DNA from: Nitrococcus sp.
Lineage (GTDB): Bacteria; Pseudomonadota; Gammaproteobacteria; Nitrococcales; Nitrococcaceae
NCBI GenBank assembly: GCA_030452365.1
Contig: JAKDMK010000006.1
Coordinates: forward strand, 1 to 19,094
Direction: 5' to 3'
Length of the DNA: 19,094 nucleotides
Shown here: positions 7,401-17,721 of the stretch, in pieces
Numbering within the stretch: position 1 is the first letter of the stretch
Layout: each line of letters starts with the position of its first letter
Made by a program: the position numbers and the translations under genes
Notes under the pieces: model-generated
What the model was told of the DNA's origin: nothing
Databases searched by the model: none
What the model saw: only the letters and a program-made list of their open reading frames with translations

Positions 7401-8162
7401 ATGCTCAAGCTGCTGCCCGCCCTGTTCGCCGTTCTCATCGCGCTCATCGGCTGCGCCACCAAACCCGCCTCGGATCAAAACGTGCCGGAGCAACAAGCCG
7501 CCACCCTGTACAATGAAGCGCATGCGCTAATCGCGGCCGGTGACTACGCGACCGCCGTGAAGCGATTGGAGGACCTGCAGGCGAAATTTCCGTTCGGACC
7601 CTACTCTGAGCAGGCTCAGCTCGATATCATCTATGCCTATTACAAGGCGAATGATACGGCATCCGCCGTCGCGGCAGCCGATCGATTCATTCGCTTCAAT
7701 CCCCGCCACGCGAAGGTTGCCTACGCTTATTATATGAAGGGCGTTGCACAGCAAAAGCAGGGGCGAAGTTTCGTCCAATCGCTGCTGAACCTCGATCGCT
7801 CCAAACGCGATCCGGAGCCCCTGCGGCAAGCCTTCTACAGCTTCCGCACCTTGCTTGAGACCTATCCCGAGAGCCGATACGCCGATGACGCGCGCCGGCG
7901 TATGGCGCAGCTGCGCAACCTGCTCGCCGAGCATGAAGTCCATATCATGCAATATTACGTGCGTCGCAAAGCATGGGTCGCGGCAATCAACCGCGCCCGC
8001 GACATCTTGCTCACGTACCCAAAGACGCCCGCCGTCGCAGACGCTTTGTATGTGCTGCTACAAGGCTATGAGCACATCGGACTGCCGGCACTCGAAGAGG
8101 ACGTGCGGCGCGTGATCCGGCTGAACTATCCCAACCACCCGGCGCTTGAGGAGCGCGGGTAG
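7401..8162 (+). CDS. bamD: Outer-membrane assembly lipoprotein BamD
   Basis: A 253-residue BamD (ComL/YfiO) lipoprotein, an essential part of the BAM complex that folds beta-barrel proteins into the outer membrane. The start MLKLLPALFAVLIALIGC gives a signal peptide with lipobox LIGC and the acylated Cys at residue 18. The +2 residue is Ala, not Asp, which fits outer-membrane sorting. TPR-like helical repeats follow, with typical motifs NEAHALIAAGDYATAVKRLE, FPFGPYSEQAQLDIIYAYYK and a YPNHPA end. Length matches E. coli BamD (245). The open frame extends upstream to 7056 but that part is a shadow of rluD; the ATG at 7401 is chosen because it starts the signal peptide. It is divergent from rluD and convergent with glnB. 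Confidence 0.96.
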   Translation: MLKLLPALFAVLIALIGCATKPASDQNVPEQQAATLYNEAHALIAAGDYATAVKRLEDLQAKFPFGPYSEQAQLDIIYAYYKANDTASAVAAADRFIRFNPRHAKVAYAYYMKGVAQQKQGRSFVQSLLNLDRSKRDPEPLRQAFYSFRTLLETYPESRYADDARRRMAQLRNLLAEHEVHIMQYYVRRKAWVAAINRARDILLTYPKTPAVADALYVLLQGYEHIGLPALEEDVRRVIRLNYPNHPALEERG

Positions 8163-8163
8163 A

Positions 8164-8208
8164 GCCTGTTGACATCCACCCACGACGCCGCGCCGGAGGC
8201 CAACAGGC
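8164..8208. terminator. Convergent-spacer hairpin between bamD and glnB
   Basis: GCCTGTTG (8164-8171) pairs perfectly with CAACAGGC (8201-8208), with a GC-rich loop that can fold further. It fills the whole 47-bp gap between two converging genes. No U-tract, so it may be a bidirectional stop of low efficiency or a 3'-end protector. Confidence 0.4.
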
Positions 8209-8209
8209 C

Positions 8210-10242
<2,033 letters not shown>

Positions 10243-10278
10243 GGTATTTATTGATCGGCCCTATTCTACCGGCGGGGC

Positions 10279-11151
10279 TCACCCCACGATCAATTCGTTC
10301 ATGGTCGAGCCGATGTCAGCCGGTGAACGCACGGTCGCTACGCCGGCCTTTTCGAGCGCCATAAACTTATCCCTTGCGGTGCCTTTGCCACCACTGATAA
10401 TAGCGCCGGCATGCCCCATGCGCTTGCCCGCAGGAGCGGTCACACCGGCAATATAGGCCACTACCGGTTTGCGCACATGGGACTGGATGAACTCGGCCGC
10501 CGCCTCCTCGCTCGTGCCCCCGATTTCGCCCACCATCACGATGCCCTTGGTCTGAGGATCCTGCTCGAAACGCTGCAGCACATCGATGAAGGACAGGCCT
10601 TGAATCGGGTCGCCACCGATGCCCACGCAGGTGCTTTGACCGAGGCCCACATCAGTAATTTGCTTGACCGCCTCGTAGGTCAGGGTACCCGAGCGGGAGA
10701 CGATGCCAACAGAACCGTGCTCATGGATATGGCCTGGCATGATACCGATCTTGCACTCGCCTGGGGTGATCACGCCGGGACAGTTGGGGCCAATCAGAAT
10801 GGCATCGTAGTAAGCGAGCGAGCCCTTGACCCGGAGCATGTCGTGCACCGGTATTCCCTCGGTGATGCAAGCGATCACGCGAATGCCAGCCGCGGCAGCC
10901 TCCAGGATTGCATCCGCCGCATAGGCCGCCGGTACATAGATCATGGAGGCATTGGCATCGACGCTCGCCACGGCATCCCTGACGGTATTGAATACCGGCC
11001 GCTGCAGATGGCTCTCGCCGCCCCGGCCTGGTGTCACGCCGCCGACGATCTGAGTGCCGTAGCGGATGCACTGTTCGGCGTGGAAGCTCCCCTGGCGGCC
11101 GGTGAACCCCTGGACGATCACTTTAGTGCTCTTGTCGACCAGAATACTCAT
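10279..11151 (-). CDS. sucD: Succinate-CoA ligase (ADP-forming) alpha subunit
   Basis: A 290-residue SucD. With SucC it converts succinyl-CoA, ADP and phosphate to succinate, CoA and ATP in the TCA cycle. The CoA-binding Rossmann part starts at the N-terminus ([14 protein letters not shown]), followed by GIPVHDML, the [20 protein letters not shown] loop and SRSGTLTYE. The phosphorylated active-site histidine is His247 in KRMGHAGAI (His246 in E. coli numbering). Full length. It lies 30 nt after sucC and 36 nt before nadE on the same strand, so co-transcription with both is likely. Confidence 0.98.
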   Translation of the reverse strand: MSILVDKSTKVIVQGFTGRQGSFHAEQCIRYGTQIVGGVTPGRGGESHLQRPVFNTVRDAVASVDANASMIYVPAAYAADAILEAAAAGIRVIACITEGIPVHDMLRVKGSLAYYDAILIGPNCPGVITPGECKIGIMPGHIHEHGSVGIVSRSGTLTYEAVKQITDVGLGQSTCVGIGGDPIQGLSFIDVLQRFEQDPQTKGIVMVGEIGGTSEEAAAEFIQSHVRKPVVAYIAGVTAPAGKRMGHAGAIISGGKGTARDKFMALEKAGVATVRSPADIGSTMNELIVG

Positions 11152-11181
11152 GCTGCTGTGCCCCGGTCCTATACCGCTCGC

Positions 11182-12351
11182 TCACCGGCCCACGGCGGCA
11201 ACCGCGCGCTGGGCCCCATCGGCGAGATTGCTGGCGGCGATGATGTCAAGCTCGCTCTGTGCAAGCAGCTGCTTGCCCCGCTCGACATTAGTCCCCTCCA
11301 ACCGCACGACGACCGGCACTTTGACACCGACCCCCTTCACCGCGTTGATGATGCCCTCGGCAATCATGTCGCAACGCACGATGCCACCGAAGATGTTTAC
11401 GAGAATGGCCTTAACATTGGGGCTGGCGCAGATGATCTTGAACGCCTCGGCCACCCGCTGCGCATTGGTGCCCCCGCCCACGTCCAGGAAGTTCGCGGGC
11501 TCGCCCCCGTAGAGCTTGATGACGTCCATGGTGGCCATGGCGAGACCGGCGCCGTTGACCATGCAGCCGATATTGCCACCCAGAGTAATGTAGCTCAGCC
11601 CATGCTCCGCGGCTCGGATCTCCGCCTCATCCTCTTGGGAGGTATCGCGCATATCGGCGATCTCGGGCTGGCGGCCAATCGCAACGGCGTTGTCATCGAC
11701 GTTGATCTTGGCATCCAGCGCCAGCAGCTCATCCTGAGCCGTAAGGATCAAAGGGTTGATCTCGATTAGGCTGAGATCGAGCGCGATGAAGCAGCGGTAG
11801 AGATTAAGCATGATCTTTACCAACTCCCCAACTTGCTTGCCCTCGAGCCCCAGCCCGAAGGCAAGCTCCCGGCACTGATAAGGCTGCAGGCCAGCAATGG
11901 GGTTGGCGCGGGCGCTGAGGATCTGCTGCGGGTGCTTGGCGGCCACCTCCTCGATGTCAATACCACCGGCGGCCGAGCCCAGCAAAAGGACGCGATTGCT
12001 CATCCGATCCACCAACGCGCTCAGGTAAATCTCGCGCGTGATCGCTAACCCTTCCTCGATTAGGACGGCGTCCACCGGCAGTCCCCCGGTACCCGTCTGG
12101 GGAGTGACCAGCCGGCTGCCGAGCATGGATTCGGCGCAGCGCGTCAACTCATCGAGGCTCTTGACGAGCTTGATGCCACCGCCCTTGCCCCGGGCGCCGG
12201 CGTGAACCTGTGCCTTGACGACCCAGCGCTCGCCGCCGAGCCGTTCGGCAGCCTTGCGCGCTTCAGCCGCCGATCGCACGAGATAGCCACGCGGGACAGG
12301 AATGCCAAAGCGAGAGAAGAGATGCTTCGCCTGGAACTCGTGCAGATTCAT
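11182..12351 (-). CDS. sucC: Succinate-CoA ligase (ADP-forming) beta subunit
   Basis: A 389-residue SucC, carrying the ATP-grasp nucleotide-binding domain ([16 protein letters not shown] near residue 45) and the C-terminal CoA-ligase domain with [28 protein letters not shown] and [10 protein letters not shown]. It forms the alpha2beta2 or alphabeta enzyme with SucD. The open frame reaches 12387, but the Met at 12351 is chosen because it gives the canonical [12 protein letters not shown] start and is preceded by AGAGGAAGG. First gene of a probable sucC-sucD-nadE-glnB unit; no sucAB or lpd lies upstream in this window. Confidence 0.98.
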   Translation of the reverse strand: MNLHEFQAKHLFSRFGIPVPRGYLVRSAAEARKAAERLGGERWVVKAQVHAGARGKGGGIKLVKSLDELTRCAESMLGSRLVTPQTGTGGLPVDAVLIEEGLAITREIYLSALVDRMSNRVLLLGSAAGGIDIEEVAAKHPQQILSARANPIAGLQPYQCRELAFGLGLEGKQVGELVKIMLNLYRCFIALDLSLIEINPLILTAQDELLALDAKINVDDNAVAIGRQPEIADMRDTSQEDEAEIRAAEHGLSYITLGGNIGCMVNGAGLAMATMDVIKLYGGEPANFLDVGGGTNAQRVAEAFKIICASPNVKAILVNIFGGIVRCDMIAEGIINAVKGVGVKVPVVVRLEGTNVERGKQLLAQSELDIIAASNLADGAQRAVAAVGR

Positions 12352-12392
12352 CTGCGCCCTTCCTCTGAGATTAGGGCCTGGTGGCATTCACC

Positions 12393-12416
12393 CACGGCGC
12401 CGTGCGCGGATGTCAA
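12393..12416 (-). promoter_or_regulatory. Candidate sucC promoter element with palindrome
   Basis: On the minus strand TTGACA (12416-12411) is a perfect -35 box, 60 nt before the sucC start. Between it and any -10 lies the perfect 12-bp palindrome CACGGCGCCGTG (12393-12404), where a repressor could bind. The -10 region is poor (only GTGAAT-like), so activator dependence or a different start is possible. Confidence 0.4.
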
Positions 12417-12596
12417 CACGCCCAGACCACGGTATTCTCTACCCAACGCCCGCGCAACGCAAAAGCGACCCATGCCGGGAGCGGCGACCGCTCGCCACGG
12501 CGAAGCGGGGACGCAAGGGCACAGAATCAGAAACCCATCGCAGAAATCTCGGAGCAGTACCAGTATTTAATTAGAGGAATGCATTGGGGAAAATTC
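12417..12596. other. Divergent spacer between sucC and pilS
   Basis: GC-rich spacer with a small hairpin GAGCGG-CGA-CCGCTC (12479-12493) and an AT-rich stretch about 12558-12596 that may hold the pilS promoter. No gene is recognised; the three overlapping short plus-strand ORFs here have no family resemblance. Confidence 0.45.
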
Positions 12597-12679
12597 TAAC
12601 TACTCACGCCCCTTCCGAGCAGGATGACTTTTCCATACTGTCATTCTGCGCACAGCCGTCAGGCGGAGTCGCAGAATCT
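12597..12679 (+). mobile_element. MITE remnant (left half) upstream of pilS
   Basis: An ungapped match to 1284-1366 of the intact MITE, 73 of 83 positions by hand count (about 88 percent). It keeps the left terminal repeat TAACTACTCAC and the internal inverted repeat ATTCTGCG/CGCAGAAT. The right half and right terminal repeat are missing, so no target duplication can be defined. It ends about 80 nt before the chosen pilS start, placing it in the leader or promoter. The open frame from 12584 into pilS runs through this repeat and is probably fortuitous. Confidence 0.85.
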
Positions 12680-12760
12680 AGGGCCCCATTGAAAAACGGT
12701 GATATGCGATTGCAGAGTCAGGCACATAGAACGCAGGAACCCTCTCCCGCGATAACCGCC

Positions 12761-14344
12761 ATGATCTGGGAACCGAGCGATTGGCGCGCGCTGCGCATCC
12801 TGTGTAGCTATCGCATCGCAATCGCCGCTATATTGTTGGCCGCCTTTGCGGCCGGCCATGGCAGCAAGTTCTTTCCGACCGTTCACCCCGAGCTGTTCCT
12901 CGAAATCTGCCTGGCCTACCTGATCCTTGGCCTTGCTATCTTCGCGCTCGCCTATGCCCAGCGGCCGGGCTTCACGCTGCAGCTGCACAGCCAGATACTG
13001 ATGGATATCTTCGCGATCGCCGGACTCATTCACGCCAGCGGGGGTCTGCAGGCGGGGCTCGGCATTTTGATGGTCATCGCGGTCGCCGGCGGCAGCCTGC
13101 TCGCCGGGGCACGGATGGGCGGGTTCTATGCCGCAGTGGCCTCGCTCATACTGCTGTTCGAGCAGGTGCTCAACCAGCTTAGCGAGGACGCCGATCACAG
13201 CGGCTACACTCAGGTGGCTGTGCTCGGCCTTGCCACGTTCGCGACGGCGCTCGCCGGGTCGATGCTGGCGCGCCGGGCGCGGGAGAACCAAGTGCTGGCG
13301 GAGCAGCGCAGCCTGGACGTGGCCAACCTCGAAGTGCTCAATAACCAGATCATCCAGCGGCTCGAGATTGGCGTCATCGCGCTGGACCCCGGCGATCGCA
13401 TCCGCTTGCTCAACCGCACCGCCCGCGAGCTCGTGGGCGATGTGGATGTCCACCGCCGGCGCAGCCTGGCAGAGGTCTCACCCAAGCTTGCCGCGGCTTG
13501 CCGGCATTGGCGTGAGAGCTGGACCGGCGCGCTCGATCCCTTGGCCACGCGGCGCGGAGGGCAGGAGTTCGTGCCACGTTTCCACGCGCTTGGCCCGCAG
13601 GGTCGGTCCGGCGTGCTGATCTTTCTCGAGAATCTCACGCAAATGCGCGCTCAGGTGCAGCAAGCCAAGCTGGCCTCAATCGGCCGCTTGACGGCCAGCA
13701 TCGCGCACGAGATCCGCAACCCTCTAGCGGCCATGATGAACGCCGCTCAGCTGCTCAGCGAGGCCCAAGACCTGCGCACGGGCAAGCGCCTGGTCGAGAT
13801 CATTTACCAGCAAGGCAAACGACTGAATACCACCATCGAGAGCGTGCTGCAGCTCTCCCGGCGCACACCTTCGAGCCGAAGCATCATTCATCTTGGGAAA
13901 TGGCTGCCGGGTTTCGTCGCCGACTGGCGCGAGCAGCAAGGCCCGAGGCTCGGCGCGGTGAGCATCGAGATCGAAGGTGCTGGAGTCGATGTGCTGTTCG
14001 ATGCCGATCACTTGCGCCAGATCCTTGATAACCTGGCACGCAATGCCAGCGAGCAGGCTGCACTAGAGAGTGGCGACCGCCGGATTGTGCTGCGCAGCAG
14101 CCGGGATCCGGGCGGCCATCCGTTTCTCGAGGTGGCAGACAACGGCCCTGGAGTAACCCCAGGGATTCGAGAGCACCTGTTCGAGCCGTTTGCCACCAAC
14201 TCGACAACGGGTACCGGCCTGGGGCTCTATCTCGCACGCGAGCTATGCGAGGCGAACCAGGCTAGGATCCATCTCAACGAGGAAGTGACCGGTGGCGCCT
14301 GTTTCCGCATCACCTTCGCCGGCCCGCTCGAGGAGGACACCTAG
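12761..14344 (+). CDS. pilS: Sensor histidine kinase PilS (type IV pilus regulation)
   Basis: A 527-residue membrane kinase expected to phosphorylate PilR and thereby control pilin transcription with sigma-54. About six hydrophobic segments occupy residues 18-170, followed by a cytoplasmic linker and PAS-like region (about 190-290), the HisKA box SIAHEIRNPL with phospho-acceptor His316, and an HATPase domain with N box (around DNLARNAS, 423-430), G1 DNGPGV (460-465) and G2 GTGLGL (484-489). The open frame starts at 12584, but the first 40 codons lie in a MITE remnant. MIWEPSDWRALRILCSYR at 12761 gives a length close to Pseudomonas PilS (530). ATG 12704 is an alternative; neither has a strong ribosome-binding site. 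pilR follows after 3 nt. Confidence 0.92.
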   Translation: MIWEPSDWRALRILCSYRIAIAAILLAAFAAGHGSKFFPTVHPELFLEICLAYLILGLAIFALAYAQRPGFTLQLHSQILMDIFAIAGLIHASGGLQAGLGILMVIAVAGGSLLAGARMGGFYAAVASLILLFEQVLNQLSEDADHSGYTQVAVLGLATFATALAGSMLARRARENQVLAEQRSLDVANLEVLNNQIIQRLEIGVIALDPGDRIRLLNRTARELVGDVDVHRRRSLAEVSPKLAAACRHWRESWTGALDPLATRRGGQEFVPRFHALGPQGRSGVLIFLENLTQMRAQVQQAKLASIGRLTASIAHEIRNPLAAMMNAAQLLSEAQDLRTGKRLVEIIYQQGKRLNTTIESVLQLSRRTPSSRSIIHLGKWLPGFVADWREQQGPRLGAVSIEIEGAGVDVLFDADHLRQILDNLARNASEQAALESGDRRIVLRSSRDPGGHPFLEVADNGPGVTPGIREHLFEPFATNSTTGTGLGLYLARELCEANQARIHLNEEVTGGACFRITFAGPLEEDT

Positions 14345-14347
14345 ACA

Positions 14348-15685
<1,338 letters not shown>

Positions 15686-15718
15686 ATCTCCGAGCGATGG
15701 CCTATTCGTTGGCCTCGC

Positions 15719-15985
15719 TCACCGATACACCGTCTTGCGATGGCCAATACGGACAACGACGACAATCAGCACCTCATCATGCAATTCACAAATGACTCGG
15801 TAGTCTCCGACACGCTAGCGCCATAGCTTCGCCAGCTTGCCCGTGAGCGGTGTGGCGAGGTCGCGTGGATCATCGAGCGGGGCAATACGCTTACGTAAAA
15901 ATTGGGTGATGCGCCGAGCCGTGGCCTTATCGAGCTTGGCCAGCTCCTTTACTGCTTTGTCAGCGAACTCAATCCGCCAGGCCAA
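15719..15985 (-). pseudogene. RelE-family toxin, interrupted by an amber codon
   Basis: Read from a TTG start at 15985 the frame encodes MAWRIEFADKAVKELAKLD..., a typical RelE/ParE-superfamily mRNA-cleaving toxin. Codon 57 is TAG (complement of 15815-15817), where family members have Tyr in [12 protein letters not shown]. After the stop the frame continues with [15 protein letters not shown] and ends IGHRKTVYR at a TGA (15721-15719), 88 codons in all. Everything else is family-like, so this is a single-base inactivation (TAC or TAT to TAG) or a sequencing error. The start overlaps the end of the antitoxin gene, the usual coupling of such pairs. Without the C-terminal catalytic segment the 56-residue product should be inactive. 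Confidence 0.85.
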
Positions 15986-16196
15986 GCTCGTGCTCCACCT
16001 CCTCGATGGTATACGTCCTGCCGCGGCCAGCGCGCAAATCCTCCAGGCGCTTCTCGGCCAAGTAAACGTCTTCCAGGTCGTCGATGTGCTGGACTATGGC
16101 TTCGCGGATATAATAAGCTCGGCTACGCCCGGTTGCCCGGGCCAACGTATCGAGGCGGCGCTCGGTGTCGGGATCGAGGCGAACGGAACTCGGCAT
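15969..16196 (-). CDS. RelB-like ribbon-helix-helix antitoxin
   Basis: A 75-residue protein starting MPSSVRLDPDTERRLDTLARATGRSRAYYIREAI, a ribbon-helix-helix DNA-binding fold (about 1-45), followed by an acidic helical tail (ending EEVEHELGLAD) that would wrap the toxin. AGAGG lies 7 nt before the ATG. It overlaps the relE start by 17 nt. Such antitoxins bind their own promoter with toxin as co-repressor; a 10-bp palindrome CGCAATTGCG (16251-16260) upstream could be part of the operator. As the toxin is broken, the antitoxin is an orphan, possibly maintained by cross-neutralising the second relE or simply decaying. The module runs opposite to pilR and sits between the two 39-bp repeats. Confidence 0.85.
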   Translation of the reverse strand: MPSSVRLDPDTERRLDTLARATGRSRAYYIREAIVQHIDDLEDVYLAEKRLEDLRAGRGRTYTIEEVEHELGLAD

Positions 16197-16287
16197 AGCA
16201 AACCTCTCGACTGCATGTATTCATTGCACAGATCAGCATAAGTTTACACGCGCAATTGCGACAAGCTGCAAAGCAGCGTGTGCCTGC

Positions 16288-16326
16288 GCGCTGCGCTACC
16301 GGCTAAAGAAGCTCGGGCTGGAGTAG
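16288..16326 (+). repeat. 39-bp direct repeat, copy 2 (duplicate of pilR 3' end)
   Basis: Identical to the last 39 nt of pilR including the TAG. Sequences on either side differ from those flanking copy 1. The distance between copies is 641 bp and the interval holds only the relB/relE pseudogene module. hicA begins 51 nt downstream. Confidence 0.9.
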
Positions 16327-16376
16327 CCTGCCAAAGGCAGTCGCTAACTGCTAGGCGCTCATATGATGAGAGATCA

Positions 16377-16637
16377 ATGGGGAAATACGCGAAGCTCAGG
16401 GAAAAGATTTTGGCGGGTAGCGCCGACGATAATGTTGAATTCTCTGCGCTTTGCAAGCTATTAATCCGCCTCGGTTTTGACGAGAGAGTCAAAGGCGATC
16501 ACCACATTTTCACGCGCGATGGTATTGATGAGATCATCAATCTACAGCCCAAGGCAAATAAGGCGAAGTCATATCAGATCAAGCAAGTGAGGGGTATCTT
16601 GGTTAAGTACCGGCTAGGGAAGTCTGATGTCGATTAA
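16377..16637 (+). CDS. hicA: HicA-family mRNA interferase toxin
   Basis: An 86-residue HicA, a small double-stranded-RNA-binding-fold ribonuclease that cleaves mRNA and tmRNA when not neutralised by HicB. The key motif VKGDHHIFTRDG (38-49) carries the conserved catalytic histidine (His42/43), followed by the strand EIINLQP and a basic C-terminus KSYQIKQVRGILVKYRLG. It belongs to the longer HicA subgroup with an extra N-terminal helix. The frame is open from 16278, but that part runs through the pilR-end repeat; ATG 16377 starts the family-like MGKYAKLREKIL. It overlaps hicB by 11 nt with the toxin first, the normal order. Its AT-richer codons than pilR suggest transfer. Confidence 0.9.
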   Translation: MGKYAKLREKILAGSADDNVEFSALCKLLIRLGFDERVKGDHHIFTRDGIDEIINLQPKANKAKSYQIKQVRGILVKYRLGKSDVD

Positions 16638-16839
16638 ATATGAGTTGATCATCTACTGGAGCGAGGAGGATCAATCCTTCATCGTGGAAGTACCGGAGTT
16701 GTCCGGATGCATGGCCGATGGCGAGACCTATGAACAGGCGGTGGCCAATGTCCAGCAGGTCATCGAGGAGTGGATGGAAACGGCTCGGGAGCTTGGCCGC
16801 TCGATCCCGGAGCCCAAGGGTCGATTGATATATGCATAG
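16627..16839 (+). CDS. hicB: HicB-family antitoxin
   Basis: A 70-residue HicB with the partial RNase H fold: strands around YELIIYWSEEDQSFIVEVPELSGCMADGET and a helix through EQAVANVQQVIEEWMETARELG, ending PEPKGRLIYA. This short form has no separate DNA-binding domain. AGGGA precedes the ATG within the end of hicA, so translation is coupled. Both frames are intact, making hicAB the most clearly functional TA pair of the cluster together with the relB-relE pair at 17722-18217. Confidence 0.92.
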   Translation: MSIKYELIIYWSEEDQSFIVEVPELSGCMADGETYEQAVANVQQVIEEWMETARELGRSIPEPKGRLIYA

Positions 16840-16868
16840 CAAGCCCATGGTGGTGCAGTTTCGTAGCG

Positions 16869-16899
16869 TTTTCTGAATTACGTATTTATAATCAGAAAA
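16869..16899 (+). promoter_or_regulatory. Perfect -10 box inside an AT-rich hairpin
   Basis: TATAAT occurs at 16887-16892, about 57 nt before the GTG of the next gene. It lies in a hairpin formed by TTTTCTGA (16869-16876) and TCAGAAAA (16892-16899). No good -35 box is seen. It may be the promoter of the coiled-coil gene, or the hairpin may end hicAB transcripts; there is no U-tract. Confidence 0.4.
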
Positions 16900-16948
16900 T
16901 TAGAGATTAAGTAAGTGCCCTTCGGGTGAGCCGGGAAAAGCATCAGCC

Positions 16949-17323
16949 GTGTTAGACACGCTTAAATACAGTAAGCACCTACAAAGCGCCGGTGTCAGTC
17001 AGGCACAGGCGGACGCTCAAGCCGAAGCGCTGCGCGATGCGGTCACGGAGACCGTGGCGACCAAGGCGCAGCTGGAGAACGTCGAGCAGCGCCTTGATGC
17101 CAAGATCGACGGCGTCGAACAACGCCTTGATGCCAAGATCGACGGCGTCGAGCAACGACTTGACGCCAAGATCGACGGCGTCGAGCAACGGCTCAGCGCT
17201 GAGATCAGTCAGGTGAGAGCTGAGGTCAAATCGCTACGCTGGGTAGTTGGCTTGGTGCTGGGCCTGGTTACGACCGTGCTGGCGCTGACCGCGGCCGTGC
17301 TGGTCAAGCTGATGCTGCTTTAG
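16949..17323 (+). CDS. DUF1640-like coiled-coil protein with C-terminal membrane anchor
   Basis: A 124-residue protein from a GTG start (MLDTLKYSKHLQSAGVSQAQADAQAEAL). The N-terminal helix resembles bacterial DUF1640 proteins (relatives of the mitochondrial CCDC90/MCUR1 coiled-coil family). Residues 45-88 are a series of 11-residue repeats, VEQRLDAKIDG three times and one divergent copy, a hendecad coiled coil. Residues 97-122 form a single hydrophobic helix ending KLMLL, so the coil would face the cytoplasm or periplasm from a membrane anchor. It is often seen near TA genes and other small mobile genes, but its function is unknown. A toxic role should not be assumed. A 33-bp DNA repeat underlies the coil. 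Confidence 0.75.
   Translation: MLDTLKYSKHLQSAGVSQAQADAQAEALRDAVTETVATKAQLENVEQRLDAKIDGVEQRLDAKIDGVEQRLDAKIDGVEQRLSAEISQVRAEVKSLRWVVGLVLGLVTTVLALTAAVLVKLMLL
17081..17212 (+). repeat. 33-bp in-frame tandem repeat (3 full units plus 1 divergent)
   Basis: Units at 17081-17113, 17114-17146 and 17147-17179 differ at only a few third-codon positions; 17180-17212 is a more diverged fourth. Each unit encodes VEQRLDAKIDG. The near identity suggests recent expansion by slippage or unequal crossing-over, so copy number probably varies between strains. Confidence 0.9.
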
Positions 17324-17379
17324 CGGGTGACGGGTGACGCGTTACGGGTGACGCGTGACGGGTGACGGGTGGCGGGTTA
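17324..17379 (+). repeat. Heptanucleotide tandem array, 8 units
   Basis: Eight consecutive 7-mers of the form CGSGTKR, mostly CGGGTGA: CGGGTGA, CGGGTGA, CGCGTTA, CGGGTGA, CGCGTGA, CGGGTGA, CGGGTGG, CGGGTTA. It starts directly after the stop of the coiled-coil gene. One further CGGGTGA is cut by the window end at 19086-19092 and related units occur at 1-14. Confidence 0.9.
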
Positions 17380-17456
17380 CGCTTTAGAAAGTCAGCGCGG
17401 CCACACTTGGCGATGGACAGAGGCCTTGATTTGTTCAAGTAATCCGATGGTCGGAC

Positions 17457-17618
17457 TCACATCGAAAGCGCCTCTTGCGCTTCCATGGGCAGATCCAAGA
17501 AAACAAAATAAGATTTAGGATAGAGATAGTCCTCCGCGGATTCATCCACCACGCGCAGATAACCTTCGCTGGCTGCCGGATCATCTGGAATGACTTGATA
17601 TACCTATGGTTTTTCCAA
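17457..17618 (-). pseudogene. Decayed small ORF, unknown function
   Basis: The minus strand between 17603 and the TGA at 17459-17457 reads YQVIPDDPAASEGYLRVV then DESAEDYLYPKSYFVF and ends EAQEALSM. It looks like real coding sequence, with an ordered small acidic fold of the type DEGxDYLYP seen in small hypothetical proteins. It has no usable start: the in-frame codon just upstream is TAG (17606-17604), preceded by a possible TTG start at 17618 (M-E-K-P-stop). A one-base nonsense change of a roughly 53-codon gene would explain this. I do not recognise the family with certainty, and the opposite-frame ORF (17435-17623) is less protein-like. Confidence 0.4.
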
Positions 17619-17662
17619 GTCATCGTGCCGCTCGCGCAAAATTTGTCAAGGCGGCGGCATGA
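17612..17662 (+). pseudogene. ParE-toxin N-terminal fragment
   Basis: The frame reads HRAARAKFVKAAA and stops (TGA 17660-17662), matching HRAARAEFIKAAAWYE of the ParE-like gene at 18906. At DNA level 17621-17658 matches 18927-18964 at 35 of 38 positions. It has no start codon and no remaining toxin domain. It is a relic of another ParE module upstream of the relB-relE pair. Confidence 0.7.
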
Positions 17663-17721
17663 AAGTAGCGTCTTGACGCCCGAGCGTTTTAACGTGACGC
17701 TCCCTCATGGAGGTGATACAC

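Noticed and set aside
10411..11769. A 452-codon plus-strand ORF opposite sucD and sucC
   Set aside because: It is antisense to two clearly recognised genes and its product has no family character; long antisense frames are a by-product of GC-rich codon use. The same applies to 3474-4367 (opposite clpB), 9118-10071 (opposite nadE) and 1982-2866 (opposite the FNT gene).
12584..12760. Longer N-terminus for PilS
   Set aside because: Most of the extension is translated MITE remnant; the start at 12761 gives the family length and membrane-anchored beginning.
15815..15817. TAG reassignment or read-through as explanation for interrupted frames (also 17604-17606)
   Set aside because: pilR, pilS, bamD, nadE and glnB all end properly at TAG, so TAG works as a stop here; simple nonsense mutation or read error is more economical.
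17081..17379. CRISPR array
   Set aside because: The 33-bp units are contiguous, in frame and without spacers, and the heptamers are a simple tandem array. No cas gene is present.
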